Shown here in pieces: positions 16,441-24,656 of a stretch of DNA of 64,000 nt. The stretch comes from an uncultured Flavobacterium sp. (GTDB lineage: Bacteria > Bacteroidota > Bacteroidia > Flavobacteriales > Flavobacteriaceae). Numbering within the stretch: the first letter of the stretch is position 1; each line of letters opens with the position of its first letter. The translations under genes were made by a program, and so were the position numbers. Below the pieces are notes generated by a model. That model saw only the letters and a list, made by a program, of their open reading frames with translations, searched no databases and was not told where the DNA came from. The DNA lies in the NCBI RefSeq assembly GCF_946478785.1, contig NZ_CAMLDD010000029.1:5595-69594 (forward strand), given 5' to 3'.

Positions 16441-18744
16441 TTATTCGTAATACAATTGCGAAGCGCTAATTTCCTGCTTTTCCTTTCCTTCCTGCTGGAT
16501 AAAACAGCTTAAAGTAGTTCCGCCAATCTGATCGAAATAATTGATGTTGATTTTATGAAAACCTTTTTCGAGTTTTACAACTCCGTATGCTTCATTGAGC
16601 CAATGTATACCATCGTTATTGACGATTAATTCATTATCAATAAAAAGCTTCGATCCGTCATCTGAAAGTGTCGAAAAGGTATAATTTGAAGTTTCAGGAA
16701 TATAAATATATCCTTCAAATTTTAAACCGATATAACGCTCTGTTTTGGTTTTCCATTTCTCGCTGCTGATGACGCCTTCAAAAACTCCTGAACTGGCAGG
16801 TTTTGCTAGTTCTAAATCCTGAACCTGCTGAAATAAGATCCCGGTAAAATACTCATATTTTAACCCCTTTTTGGTAGGTTGTATAGCTAAAGCCGATTTT
16901 AAATCCGGATTTCGAATCAATATTTTATTGATAGAACTTTTTCTTCCGCTTTCGCTAATTTGAACCGTTTTTATAATTCTGAATTCATCTTTTGGAATAT
17001 TTATCGTAATCGGTTTTGTATAAAGTTCTGCTGTTTCGTCCGGATTATAACCATCGATTGTATAGAAAATTTGTCCGTTTTTGATAGTTGGTTTTAAATC
17101 CAAAACATATTTTGATGCAATTAAAGCGGTTTCATTTGAACCAAAAGGTGTCGGAACTTTATACAATCTCTTCTGTAATTCTAACTTTTCTAAATGATGC
17201 GGCATTCTATCCAGAACAAAATTGTTGTAATTTTTGTTTTGAGGTTCTGTCCAGGTAATTTCCGCCAAGGCAAATAGTCGTGGATATAGCTGATAATTAA
17301 GTTTGGCAGGACTTGTCAAATATTCCGACCAAAGATTCGATTGAACACCCATAATATATTTTTGTTCTTCAACCGTTAAACTGCCAACTGGAGTGGGATT
17401 GTAGTTGTAAATTTTCTCAACAGTAACTAATCTTCCAACGGTTAAGGGTTCATTTGGGGAATAACCCTGATTATAATCTAAATACAGAACTTGTTCCGGA
17501 TTCATAATCACGTTGTGTTTCTGTCTTGCTGCGCTGATTCCGCCAGTTTCTCCTCGCCACGACATTACGGCTGCGTTTGGAGCCAATCCGCCTTCGAGCA
17601 TTTCGTCCCATCCTAAAATTTGTCTTCCGTTTGCATTCAGGAATTTTTCTATTCTGGTTGTTAAATAACTTTGCAATTCGTGCTCGTCTTTCAAACCTAA
17701 ATCTTTGATTCTCTTTTGACAATTCGGACATTCTTTCCATCTGGTTTTCGGGCACTCGTCTCCGCCAATGTGAATATATTTACTCGGAAATAATGCTATA
17801 ACTTCTGTCAAAACATCTTCTAAAAAAGTAAAAGTTTCCTCTTTTCCGGCACAAAAAACATCTTCAAAAACACCCCAATATTCTGCAACTTTATAAGACC
17901 GATCCGGAAAACAGGATAAATTTGGATAAGCAGTAACAGCTGCGGTTGCATGGCCCGGCATTTCTATTTCGGGAATAATATTTACATAATGGGCTTCTGC
18001 AAATTTTACAATGTCTTTGATTTCTTCCTGAGTATAAAAACCTCCGTATGGATTTCCGTCAAAAAAATAAGGAAATCTTTCAAATTTATTCCCAACTAAA
18101 GTCTGTGCTCTTTTCGATCCGACTTCGGTTAATTTTGGATACTTTTTTATCTCGATTCGCCAGCCCTGATCATCCGTTAAATGCCAATGAAAGTTATTTA
18201 ACTTATAGCTGGACATTTCTGCAATAAAATCTTTTATAACATCAACAGTAAAAAAGTGTCGGCAAACATCTAAGTGTAAACCTCGGTAAGCGTACCTTGG
18301 CGCATCTTCGATCGTGATGCATGGCAATTTTATCTCCTGATTCTTTGTTTTATTCGGAAGCATTTGCAATAAACTCTGAACTGCATAAAATAATCCTTCT
18401 TCACTTCCGGTAACGGTTATTTTTTTCGAAGTAATATTGATTTTATATCCTTCTTTTTTTAATGTCGAAGATGGGATTTTAGCAATAAACAAAACTTCAA
18501 TATTGCTTTTTTTATTTGATGTATTGGAGTTGATGGCAGATTCAAAAATAGTAGCAGTTTTTTGTTCTTTGGTGCTGTATGTATTGTTTTCGAAAATAAC
18601 TTTTATCTGACCGTTCAGTCGGATACTGTCTCCGGTTGCTTTATAAAAATTAGGTGCCGGAATAATCGAATTGCTATTGGAGAAATTCTGTGCGTTTCCC
18701 AACGAATATATAAAAACGAAAATGAATAAAAGACTTTTGTTCAT
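16441..18744 (-). CDS. beta-N-acetylhexosaminidase (GH20) with C-terminal PA14-like domain
   Basis: A 767-residue secreted glycosidase releasing terminal N-acetylhexosamines. After a signal peptide (start MNKSLLFIFVF, ending NAQ) comes a GH20 N-terminal alpha/beta domain. The TIM-barrel catalytic domain shows HWHLTDDQGWRIE and the catalytic Asp-Glu pair in HIGGDECPKTRWK, with a WGEY-type loop seen as LWSEYLTSP. The last 130 residues resemble a PA14 carbohydrate-binding domain (YIGLKFEGYIYIPETSNYTF, SDDGSKLFIDNEL). A longer frame to 18843 is rejected because it would bury the signal peptide. The gene is divergent from deoR and close to the D-amino-acid operon, perhaps acting on muropeptide, chitin or glycan debris. 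Confidence 0.92.
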   Translation of the reverse strand: MNKSLLFIFVFIYSLGNAQNFSNSNSIIPAPNFYKATGDSIRLNGQIKVIFENNTYSTKEQKTATIFESAINSNTSNKKSNIEVLFIAKIPSSTLKKEGYKINITSKKITVTGSEEGLFYAVQSLLQMLPNKTKNQEIKLPCITIEDAPRYAYRGLHLDVCRHFFTVDVIKDFIAEMSSYKLNNFHWHLTDDQGWRIEIKKYPKLTEVGSKRAQTLVGNKFERFPYFFDGNPYGGFYTQEEIKDIVKFAEAHYVNIIPEIEMPGHATAAVTAYPNLSCFPDRSYKVAEYWGVFEDVFCAGKEETFTFLEDVLTEVIALFPSKYIHIGGDECPKTRWKECPNCQKRIKDLGLKDEHELQSYLTTRIEKFLNANGRQILGWDEMLEGGLAPNAAVMSWRGETGGISAARQKHNVIMNPEQVLYLDYNQGYSPNEPLTVGRLVTVEKIYNYNPTPVGSLTVEEQKYIMGVQSNLWSEYLTSPAKLNYQLYPRLFALAEITWTEPQNKNYNNFVLDRMPHHLEKLELQKRLYKVPTPFGSNETALIASKYVLDLKPTIKNGQIFYTIDGYNPDETAELYTKPITINIPKDEFRIIKTVQISESGRKSSINKILIRNPDLKSALAIQPTKKGLKYEYFTGILFQQVQDLELAKPASSGVFEGVISSEKWKTKTERYIGLKFEGYIYIPETSNYTFSTLSDDGSKLFIDNELIVNNDGIHWLNEAYGVVKLEKGFHKININYFDQIGGTTLSCFIQQEGKEKQEISASQLYYE

Positions 18745-18862
18745 AAGGCAATGTTTTAATTTATATATTATATTTTGCAAAAAAAATGCAGCTTTAATTT
18801 CTTTACAAGCCTTTATAATTAAGATATTTTTAAAGATACTCATTTGTTTCAGAATTTGATTC

Positions 18863-18875
18863 GCAATATTATTGC
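18863..18875. promoter_or_regulatory. operator-like palindrome GCAAT-n3-ATTGC
   Basis: GCAATATTATTGC in the gap between the divergent GH20 and deoR genes, 10 bases upstream of the deoR -7 element. The same half-site pair occurs before the gntP operon. It probably binds the DeoR-family regulator. Confidence 0.5.
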
Positions 18876-18885
18876 ACTTATTGTT

Positions 18886-18893
18886 TATATTTG
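18886..18893 (+). promoter_or_regulatory. -7 element of the deoR-type gene
   Basis: TATATTTGC, an exact match, 21 bases before the ATG at 18915. Confidence 0.6.
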
Positions 18894-18914
18894 CTTTATT
18901 AAAAACGATTCGAA

Positions 18915-19688
18915 ATGAATGATAATGTATTAGTAAATCTTACTAAGGAAGAACGTAAAAATCATATTTTAAAAGAGATTAACCTGCATACGCGTGTGAG
19001 TTTTGAAACCCTTTCGGCCAAACTTTCCGTTTCAGAAGACACTATCAGACGTGATATTAATGAACTTGAATCAGAATCGTTGTTGATTAAAGTGAAAGGT
19101 GGTGCGATGACAAAAGCGTACCATCATTCTTCATCAAATCAAACGTATGCCGGCGAAGCAAAACAGATTATTGCGCAAAAAACTGTTGGTTTACTTCATG
19201 ATGGTATGGTTTTATTAATTGGAGGAGGCACTACTATCAGAGAGTTTATCCGATTAATTCCAAACGACATGAATCTTACTATTTTTACGGTAACCGTTTT
19301 GTCTGCCGTAGAACTTTTGGACAAACCCAATGTCAAAACGATCATGATTGGCGGCAGCATTTCGTCTTACAGCCAAATGTGTGTGAGCGGCGATGTTTAT
19401 AATCAGTTGGCGAATATTAAAGCTGATTTATTAATTTTAGGAACCAATGCTTTAGACATCGAAGGCGGATTCTCAGATTCTGACTGGGAAACCGTTCAGG
19501 TAAAAAAAGCAATGATTCAGGCTTCTGAAAAAACAGCGATCCTGACTATTTCTGAAAAACTGGACACCGTTCTGAAAATGAAAATTGCCAACTTATCCGA
19601 AGTTAATTATGTCGTAACCGAAGTAGGTGCCGATCACGAAAAACTGAAATCGTATAAGAAGGCAGTTCCAGATTTGGTTTTTATTTAG
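18915..19688 (+). CDS. DeoR-family transcriptional regulator
   Basis: A 257-residue repressor-type regulator. An N-terminal DeoR helix-turn-helix (about residues 17-60; FETLSAKLSVSEDTIRRDIN is the recognition region) is followed by the sugar-phosphate-isomerase-like sensor domain (GGGTTIREFIRLIP, MIGGSISSYSQMCVSG, LGTNALDIEGGFSD). Family members usually sense a phosphorylated sugar or catabolite. It is divergent from GH20 and convergent with the dipeptidase operon, whose stop codon it overlaps by 4 bases. A palindrome shared with the gntP promoter suggests it controls both itself and that operon. Confidence 0.92.
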   Translation: MNDNVLVNLTKEERKNHILKEINLHTRVSFETLSAKLSVSEDTIRRDINELESESLLIKVKGGAMTKAYHHSSSNQTYAGEAKQIIAQKTVGLLHDGMVLLIGGGTTIREFIRLIPNDMNLTIFTVTVLSAVELLDKPNVKTIMIGGSISSYSQMCVSGDVYNQLANIKADLLILGTNALDIEGGFSDSDWETVQVKKAMIQASEKTAILTISEKLDTVLKMKIANLSEVNYVVTEVGADHEKLKSYKKAVPDLVFI

Positions 19689-20755
19689 TCCCAATTTTTC
19701 ATCAAAAAATCAATCCAGTTCTGATGAAAGATCTTTTTTAAATCTGCATCAGAATAACCATTATTTTTAAAGATAAGAACGAGTTTTTGTAAATCGGCGA
19801 TTGTATTTAAATCATACGGAGACTGTTCCGTTCCAAAAGCACCATCTAGATCTGAACCAATACCAATATGATTGGCATTTCCTGCCAACTGGCAAATGTG
19901 ATCCATATGTTTGAAAACGGTTTCTAAATTGCATTTCATCTCTTTTGGAGTTGAAACACCTCTTTCCCAATTCGGAACCAGCATCCACGCGTCTAAAGCG
20001 CCTCCAATAACAGCTCCTCTCGAGATTAAAGCCTGAATCATTTCATCGCTGTATTGACGATTATGATCAACCAGATTTCTGCAATTATTGTGGCTTGCCC
20101 AAACCGGACCGTTATAATGATCCAATGCCTGCCAAAAAGCATCATCGCACAAATGCGTTGCATCCAGAATAATATTCAAACGTTCCATTTCTTTTAATAA
20201 ATCAAGACCGTTTTGATTCATTTTTCCAGTAGCATCAGTTCCGTTGGTATAACGTCCGGGACCATAATGGGCAGGACCTATTGCTCTTAATCCGTAGTTA
20301 TAGGCTTTTTCTAAATACGAAATATCAAGAATAGAATCGGCACCTTCCAGACTCAAGATGTAACCTATAGGCTTTTTATCGTTTGGAGTTCCGTCATTCC
20401 ATAAATCAATTTGTTTTTGAAGTGATTTTTTATCTGTAATCTGCGTTATTTCACGGGCTTCTTCCATTGCTTTGTACCAGGCAAGCTGACCTTGCGTTTG
20501 TGCCCAGGCCTGTTCAGGAGAATTCCAACCCGGAATACTACTGCCTGGTTTTACAAAACGGGCAATTTGAGTGGCTACTACAATTCCGATATTGCCTTTT
20601 CGCAAATCAGGGAAAGAAACCGTAGCCCGTTCGCGATCCGGTTTGTCGGTCATTCCTTTTTCCAAATGACGCAAAGTGGCAACGTCGTTTCGAAGATCTC
20701 TGTTCCATTCCATCGCGTTCATGCTCAGGTCTAAATGGGCGTCTATTATAAACAT
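19685..20755 (-). CDS. membrane-dipeptidase-family peptidase (M19)
   Basis: A 356-residue zinc dipeptidase of the M19 (renal dipeptidase) family, which cleaves dipeptides including those with a D-residue at the C-terminal position. The N-terminal metal motif is DAHLDLSMNA. The bridging glutamate is in SLEGADSIL, HYGPGRYTNGTD and LDATHLCDDAFW supply further histidines, and GIGSDLDGAFG ends the core. It has no signal peptide, so it is cytoplasmic. It is the last gene of gntP-ridA-dehydratase-dipeptidase, 15 bases after the preceding gene. In this context it could liberate D-Ser or other D-amino acids from imported dipeptides; that is inference. Confidence 0.9.
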   Translation of the reverse strand: MFIIDAHLDLSMNAMEWNRDLRNDVATLRHLEKGMTDKPDRERATVSFPDLRKGNIGIVVATQIARFVKPGSSIPGWNSPEQAWAQTQGQLAWYKAMEEAREITQITDKKSLQKQIDLWNDGTPNDKKPIGYILSLEGADSILDISYLEKAYNYGLRAIGPAHYGPGRYTNGTDATGKMNQNGLDLLKEMERLNIILDATHLCDDAFWQALDHYNGPVWASHNNCRNLVDHNRQYSDEMIQALISRGAVIGGALDAWMLVPNWERGVSTPKEMKCNLETVFKHMDHICQLAGNANHIGIGSDLDGAFGTEQSPYDLNTIADLQKLVLIFKNNGYSDADLKKIFHQNWIDFLMKNWD

Positions 20756-20770
20756 ATTACTACTTGAAAT

Positions 20771-21886
20771 TTATATATTAATTTTTCTTCCTCTTGCAGC
20801 CACCAGCCATTGATCATAAATTTGATGTTTTTTGTTCACCACCTGAACCGAATCATAAAGCGCACAGGTTGGGCAAACATGATAGGGAAGGGCGTAGATG
20901 GTATCGCCAATTTCATATTTGTTTTTACCGCTATTTTCTATAATTAAATGCTCTTCTGAATGGGCAATCGGAATTAAATTTTCATCATTTAAAATGACTA
21001 ATCTTTTATCTATCGTATTTTCAGAGGCAACAGCTTTATATCCGATATCAATACAAAAAGTTGTATTGGTTGGTTTTGAAATTATTGTACCAACGATAAC
21101 AGCAGCAGTTCTGAAATTTTGTTCAGGAAGATTCGTTTGATAATTGGCATCCCAAAAAACAAAAGTGCCCGGACTGCATTCTACATTTTCCTGAATGGCA
21201 TAAAACGGAAAGGTATTGGAACCTCCGGAAACAATTTTTAAATCATAATGTATTTTTTGCTGTATTTGTTCAAGTTCTTTTTTTATAATCGAAAATGAAT
21301 TTGAAACTTCACTTTTTCTTTCTTCAATATTTCCTTTTAAATGACCGTCATAAATGTGGATTCCTGTAAAATGAATGTTTTTCAGCATAATAATATTGTC
21401 TGCCAAATCTGTCCATTGATCTGAAATAGAAATTCCTGTTCGGTTCATTCCCGCATTTAAATCCAGGTAAATATTTAGAATCAGCTTATTTTTTTCGGCA
21501 ATTTTATTTAAGGCTTTTGCCGATTCCAAATTATCAACAATAGTAGAAAAATTAATCTCAGGATATTTTTTTAAAAGCGAAATCCATCTTTCTTTTTTTA
21601 AACCTACAGGCTGATATGCAAGAAGAATATCCGGAATTTCATGAAGTGCGGCCAGTTCAGCTTCGGCAATTGTAGCGCATTTTACTTTTTTGATGTTGTA
21701 GATTTTAAACAACTCCAAAATTTCACCAATCTTATGCGTTTTTATATGAGGCCTTAATTTTTGGGTTTCACCCTTTACCGAACTTATCAGACGCTCAATA
21801 TTAAACCGGATACGATCTTCGTAAACGGCTAAAAATGGAGTGTCAATGAGAGTTTCGGGATTTATTTCCCACCAATTTTCTTTCAT
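20771..21886 (-). CDS. D-serine dehydratase-like PLP enzyme (DSD / D-threonine aldolase family)
   Basis: A 371-residue fold-type III PLP enzyme with an alanine-racemase-like N-terminal barrel and the D-serine dehydratase-like C-terminal domain. The PLP lysine is in PHIKTHK (Lys49). Near the C-terminus YHVCPTC gives His336 and Cys338. A His-x-Cys pair is the zinc site of eukaryotic-type D-serine dehydratase, whereas metal-dependent D-threonine aldolases carry His-x-Asp at this place. I therefore prefer D-serine (or related D-hydroxy-amino-acid) dehydration to a keto acid. A RidA gene directly upstream in the operon fits an enzyme that releases a reactive enamine. Confidence 0.85.
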   Translation of the reverse strand: MKENWWEINPETLIDTPFLAVYEDRIRFNIERLISSVKGETQKLRPHIKTHKIGEILELFKIYNIKKVKCATIAEAELAALHEIPDILLAYQPVGLKKERWISLLKKYPEINFSTIVDNLESAKALNKIAEKNKLILNIYLDLNAGMNRTGISISDQWTDLADNIIMLKNIHFTGIHIYDGHLKGNIEERKSEVSNSFSIIKKELEQIQQKIHYDLKIVSGGSNTFPFYAIQENVECSPGTFVFWDANYQTNLPEQNFRTAAVIVGTIISKPTNTTFCIDIGYKAVASENTIDKRLVILNDENLIPIAHSEEHLIIENSGKNKYEIGDTIYALPYHVCPTCALYDSVQVVNKKHQIYDQWLVAARGRKINI

Positions 21887-21927
21887 AACTTTGTTTTAGT
21901 TTTTGAAATTTCAGTAAAGTTTAATTT

Positions 21928-22395
21928 TTAATGTAATTCAAAAATAGCTTCAACTTCAACCGGGATGTTATCAGGCAGGGAACCCATTCCAACAGCGCTT
22001 CTTACACCAATTCCGTTTTCCTGTCCCCAGACTTCTGCAAATAATTCGCTGCAGCCGTTGATTACATACGGATGTCTTAAAAAATCAGAACTGCAATTGA
22101 TCATTCCCAACACTTTTATAACTCTTTTAATTTTGTCTAAACTTCCAAAGTTGGTTACGATTGTTGAAAGAATAGTTAATCCAACTTGCCTTGCGGCCAA
22201 TTTACCTTCTTCAATATCCATATCATCACCAATTCTTCCAATAATTAAGGATTTGTCATCGCGAACCGGTCCGTGACCTGAAAGATACAGATATTTACCA
22301 TCAACCAAATAAGGTTTGTAGATACCAAGTGGCTGCGGTGCCGGAGGTAATGATAAACCTAATGATTCAAATTTTTCTTGCGGTAATAAATTCAT
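21928..22395 (-). CDS. RidA family enamine/imine deaminase
   Basis: A 155-residue protein of the RidA/YjgF family, which hydrolyses reactive enamine/imine intermediates such as 2-aminoacrylate. GSLDKIKRVIKVLGMIN and the C-terminal GVRSAVGMGSLPDNIPVEVEAIF are typical; the arginine of GVRSAVG is the usual substrate carboxylate ligand. It is slightly longer than the roughly 130-residue core, as in the YjgH/UK114-like clade with N-terminal LPPAPQPLGIY. It lies between the permease (4-base gap) and the D-serine dehydratase-like gene, so it probably disposes of the dehydratase intermediate. Confidence 0.9.
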   Translation of the reverse strand: MNLLPQEKFESLGLSLPPAPQPLGIYKPYLVDGKYLYLSGHGPVRDDKSLIIGRIGDDMDIEEGKLAARQVGLTILSTIVTNFGSLDKIKRVIKVLGMINCSSDFLRHPYVINGCSELFAEVWGQENGIGVRSAVGMGSLPDNIPVEVEAIFELH

Positions 22396-22399
22396 GCTA

Positions 22400-23719
22400 T
22401 TAATGTATTATAGAGTTTAAAATAAAAACGAAAATGATTCCTAAAACTGATACCAAGGATTCCATTACGGTCCATGATTTAAAAGTATCTTTCAGGCTGA
22501 TATTAAAATATTCCTTGAACATCCAAAAACCAGGATCATTTACGTGTGAACACATCAGGCTTCCAGCTCCCACAGACAAAACCAATAAATTTGGGTCCAG
22601 ATTATTGAGTTGTAATAAAGGTAATAAAACGCTCGCAGTCATTAATCCTGCTGCGGTTGCAGATCCTACACAAATACGAATAATCGCTGCCATCATCCAG
22701 GCTAGCAAATAAGGATGAATGTTGATTTGAGTTAAAGCGGCAACGATGGTTTCGTTTACGCCACTTACCATCATCACTTCTTTTAAACTTCCGGCTCCTC
22801 CAATAATTAGAATAATCAAAGCGACATCTTTTATCGCAATGGCATAATCATCCATTACAGATTGCAGGCTTCGGTTCATTCGTATCCCTAAAGTGTAGGT
22901 GCAAAGAAGTAATGAAATCAGCATGATCAGGCTGGGTTCACCGATTGTTTTGCAAATATTTATTAGTGTTTCGTTTGTTGAAATTAAAGGCAATATTGAA
23001 GTCACTGTTAATCCGAAAACCGGAAATAAGGCAGAAAATAAACTGATAGAAAAACTCGGAACTTTGCCAGTATTTGCAACTTCTTCAACATTTAAAATGG
23101 TGCTGTCAGATTCTGTTTTGATGTTTTTGAGCAGATTCGAAAATAGTAAACCCGCGATAAAAATGGTCGGAATAGCGACTATAATTCCATAAATTAATAC
23201 AAGCCCAATATCCGCATTCAAAATACTGCTCAAAGCCATTGGCGAAGGATGTGGCGGCAAAAAACCATGTGCTACGGAAAGGGAAGCGAGCATCGGAATT
23301 CCCAAATACACTTTTGACAATTTGAATTGATGGGCAACTGAAAAGATTAAAGGAACCAATAAAACAAATCCAACACTATAAAAAAGCGGAATCCCAACTA
23401 TAAATCCAGTAATCATTAAACCAAGCCGAACGTATTTTTTGCCTGTCCATCCCATGACGGTCTTCGCAATAGTATTGGCAGCGCCAGATGAAACCGTGAG
23501 TTTACCAATACAAGTTCCAAAAACTATAATTAAGGTAATGGAGCCCAACATTTCTCCTAATCCCTTTTGAATTGTTTGCGACAAGGAGTTTATCGGAATT
23601 CCTAAAAAAAAGCCTGCCAACAAAGCTGTAATAATAAAGGCAACAAAAGCATTGATTTTAAACCAGGCTATTTGAATAATTAAAAAAGCAATACACAATG
23701 CAAGAATTAGGATGCTCAT
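22400..23719 (-). CDS. GntP-family permease (gluconate / D-serine type)
   Basis: A 439-residue polytopic transporter of the GntP family, 12-14 hydrophobic segments, inner membrane. Signature blocks include FGTCIGKLTVSSGAANTIA, GFLPPHPSPMAL and RICVGSATAAGLMTAS, and the loop GAGSLMCSHVNDPGFWMF is diagnostic. The family covers gluconate, fructuronate, glycerate and D-serine (DsdX) carriers, and the D-serine dehydratase-like partner favours a D-amino-acid substrate. The open frame extends to a TTG at 23749, but that codon lies in the -7 promoter element, so the ATG at 23719 is the start. It is the first gene of the operon. Confidence 0.92.
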   Translation of the reverse strand: MSILILALCIAFLIIQIAWFKINAFVAFIITALLAGFFLGIPINSLSQTIQKGLGEMLGSITLIIVFGTCIGKLTVSSGAANTIAKTVMGWTGKKYVRLGLMITGFIVGIPLFYSVGFVLLVPLIFSVAHQFKLSKVYLGIPMLASLSVAHGFLPPHPSPMALSSILNADIGLVLIYGIIVAIPTIFIAGLLFSNLLKNIKTESDSTILNVEEVANTGKVPSFSISLFSALFPVFGLTVTSILPLISTNETLINICKTIGEPSLIMLISLLLCTYTLGIRMNRSLQSVMDDYAIAIKDVALIILIIGGAGSLKEVMMVSGVNETIVAALTQINIHPYLLAWMMAAIIRICVGSATAAGLMTASVLLPLLQLNNLDPNLLVLSVGAGSLMCSHVNDPGFWMFKEYFNISLKDTFKSWTVMESLVSVLGIIFVFILNSIIH

Positions 23720-23746
23720 TTGGTTGGTTTTGGTAGTAAGGAAATT

Positions 23747-23754
23747 CAAATATA
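23747..23754 (-). promoter_or_regulatory. -7 element of the gntP operon
   Basis: Minus strand TATATTTG, 27 bases before the ATG at 23719. It decides the start codon of the permease gene. Confidence 0.6.
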
Positions 23755-23784
23755 TAAATTAATTTCACCAAACGCGTATTTTTT

Positions 23785-23810
23785 GCAATAAATTGCGATT
23801 TTTTTGCAAT
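23785..23810. promoter_or_regulatory. operator-like sites GCAAT-n2-ATTGC plus third half-site
   Basis: GCAATAAATTGC at 23785-23796, then another GCAAT at 23806-23810, 31-60 bases upstream of the gntP -7 element. The half-sites match the palindrome before deoR at 18863. Confidence 0.5.
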
Positions 23811-23888
23811 CAGTATTTTTGAATGAATTCAAATCAACATTAAACAATAATCAGTCTTCTTTTTTATCTTTATATAAAATTGCAAAAA

Positions 23889-24656
23889 ATGAAAATCGCA
23901 CTTATTCAGTCGGATCTTTATTGGGAAGAAGCCTTTAAAAACAGAAATCAGTTTGAAACTAAGATAAAGCAAATCGATTCTGAGGTTGATTTGGTAGTTC
24001 TTCCTGAAATGTTTTCTACAGGTTTTACTATGAATCCAAAAGATGTAGCGGAAACAATGCACGGAGAAACTGTTCTTTGGATGCAGGCTTTGGCTGAACA
24101 GAAAAATTGTGCCATTACAGGGAGCTTAGTTATTACAGAGAATAACCAATTTTATAATCGAATGCTTTTTGTTTTTCCGTCAGGTGTAATTCAATTTTAT
24201 GATAAAAGGCATTTGTTTACGATGGCAGGAGAAGATAAAGTATACACATCCGGAAGCAAAAAACAGATCGTAAAATATTTAGGATGGAAAATTTGCCTGC
24301 AGGTTTGTTATGATTTACGTTTTCCGGTATTTGCCCGGAATATCGAAAATTATGATTTGCTTGTATATGTTGCAAACTGGCCAAAAGTACGCATAAATGC
24401 CTGGGATATTTTGCTGAAAGCGCGTGCTGTCGAAAACCTTAGTTATACAATAGGTGTAAACAGAACAGGTTTGGATGCGAACAATGATCAATACAATGGT
24501 CATTCGCAGGTTATTGATTTTGTTGGAAATCCAATTTTGGAACCTCAGGAAAATGAAGGTGTTTTTATAGTTGAATTAGATAAAAATGTTATGCTGGAAA
24601 CCCGAAAAAAATTGAATTTCCTAAGTGATAAAGATGTGTTTGAGATTCAGAATTAA
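23889..24656 (+). CDS. nitrilase-superfamily amidohydrolase (omega-amidase type)
   Basis: A 255-residue cytosolic C-N hydrolase. The Glu-Lys-Cys triad is visible in VVLPEMFSTGF, FYDKRHLFTMAGE and ICLQVCYDLRFP. The YDKRHLF and ANWPKVRINAWD blocks are those of the omega-amidase/YafV group, which hydrolyses 2-oxoglutaramate or 2-oxosuccinamate from transamination. The start is the ATG at 23889 (MKIALIQSDLYW), not the in-frame TTG at 23880. It is divergent from the gntP operon, and its stop overlaps the convergent lipoprotein gene by 4 bases. Confidence 0.92.
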   Translation: MKIALIQSDLYWEEAFKNRNQFETKIKQIDSEVDLVVLPEMFSTGFTMNPKDVAETMHGETVLWMQALAEQKNCAITGSLVITENNQFYNRMLFVFPSGVIQFYDKRHLFTMAGEDKVYTSGSKKQIVKYLGWKICLQVCYDLRFPVFARNIENYDLLVYVANWPKVRINAWDILLKARAVENLSYTIGVNRTGLDANNDQYNGHSQVIDFVGNPILEPQENEGVFIVELDKNVMLETRKKLNFLSDKDVFEIQN

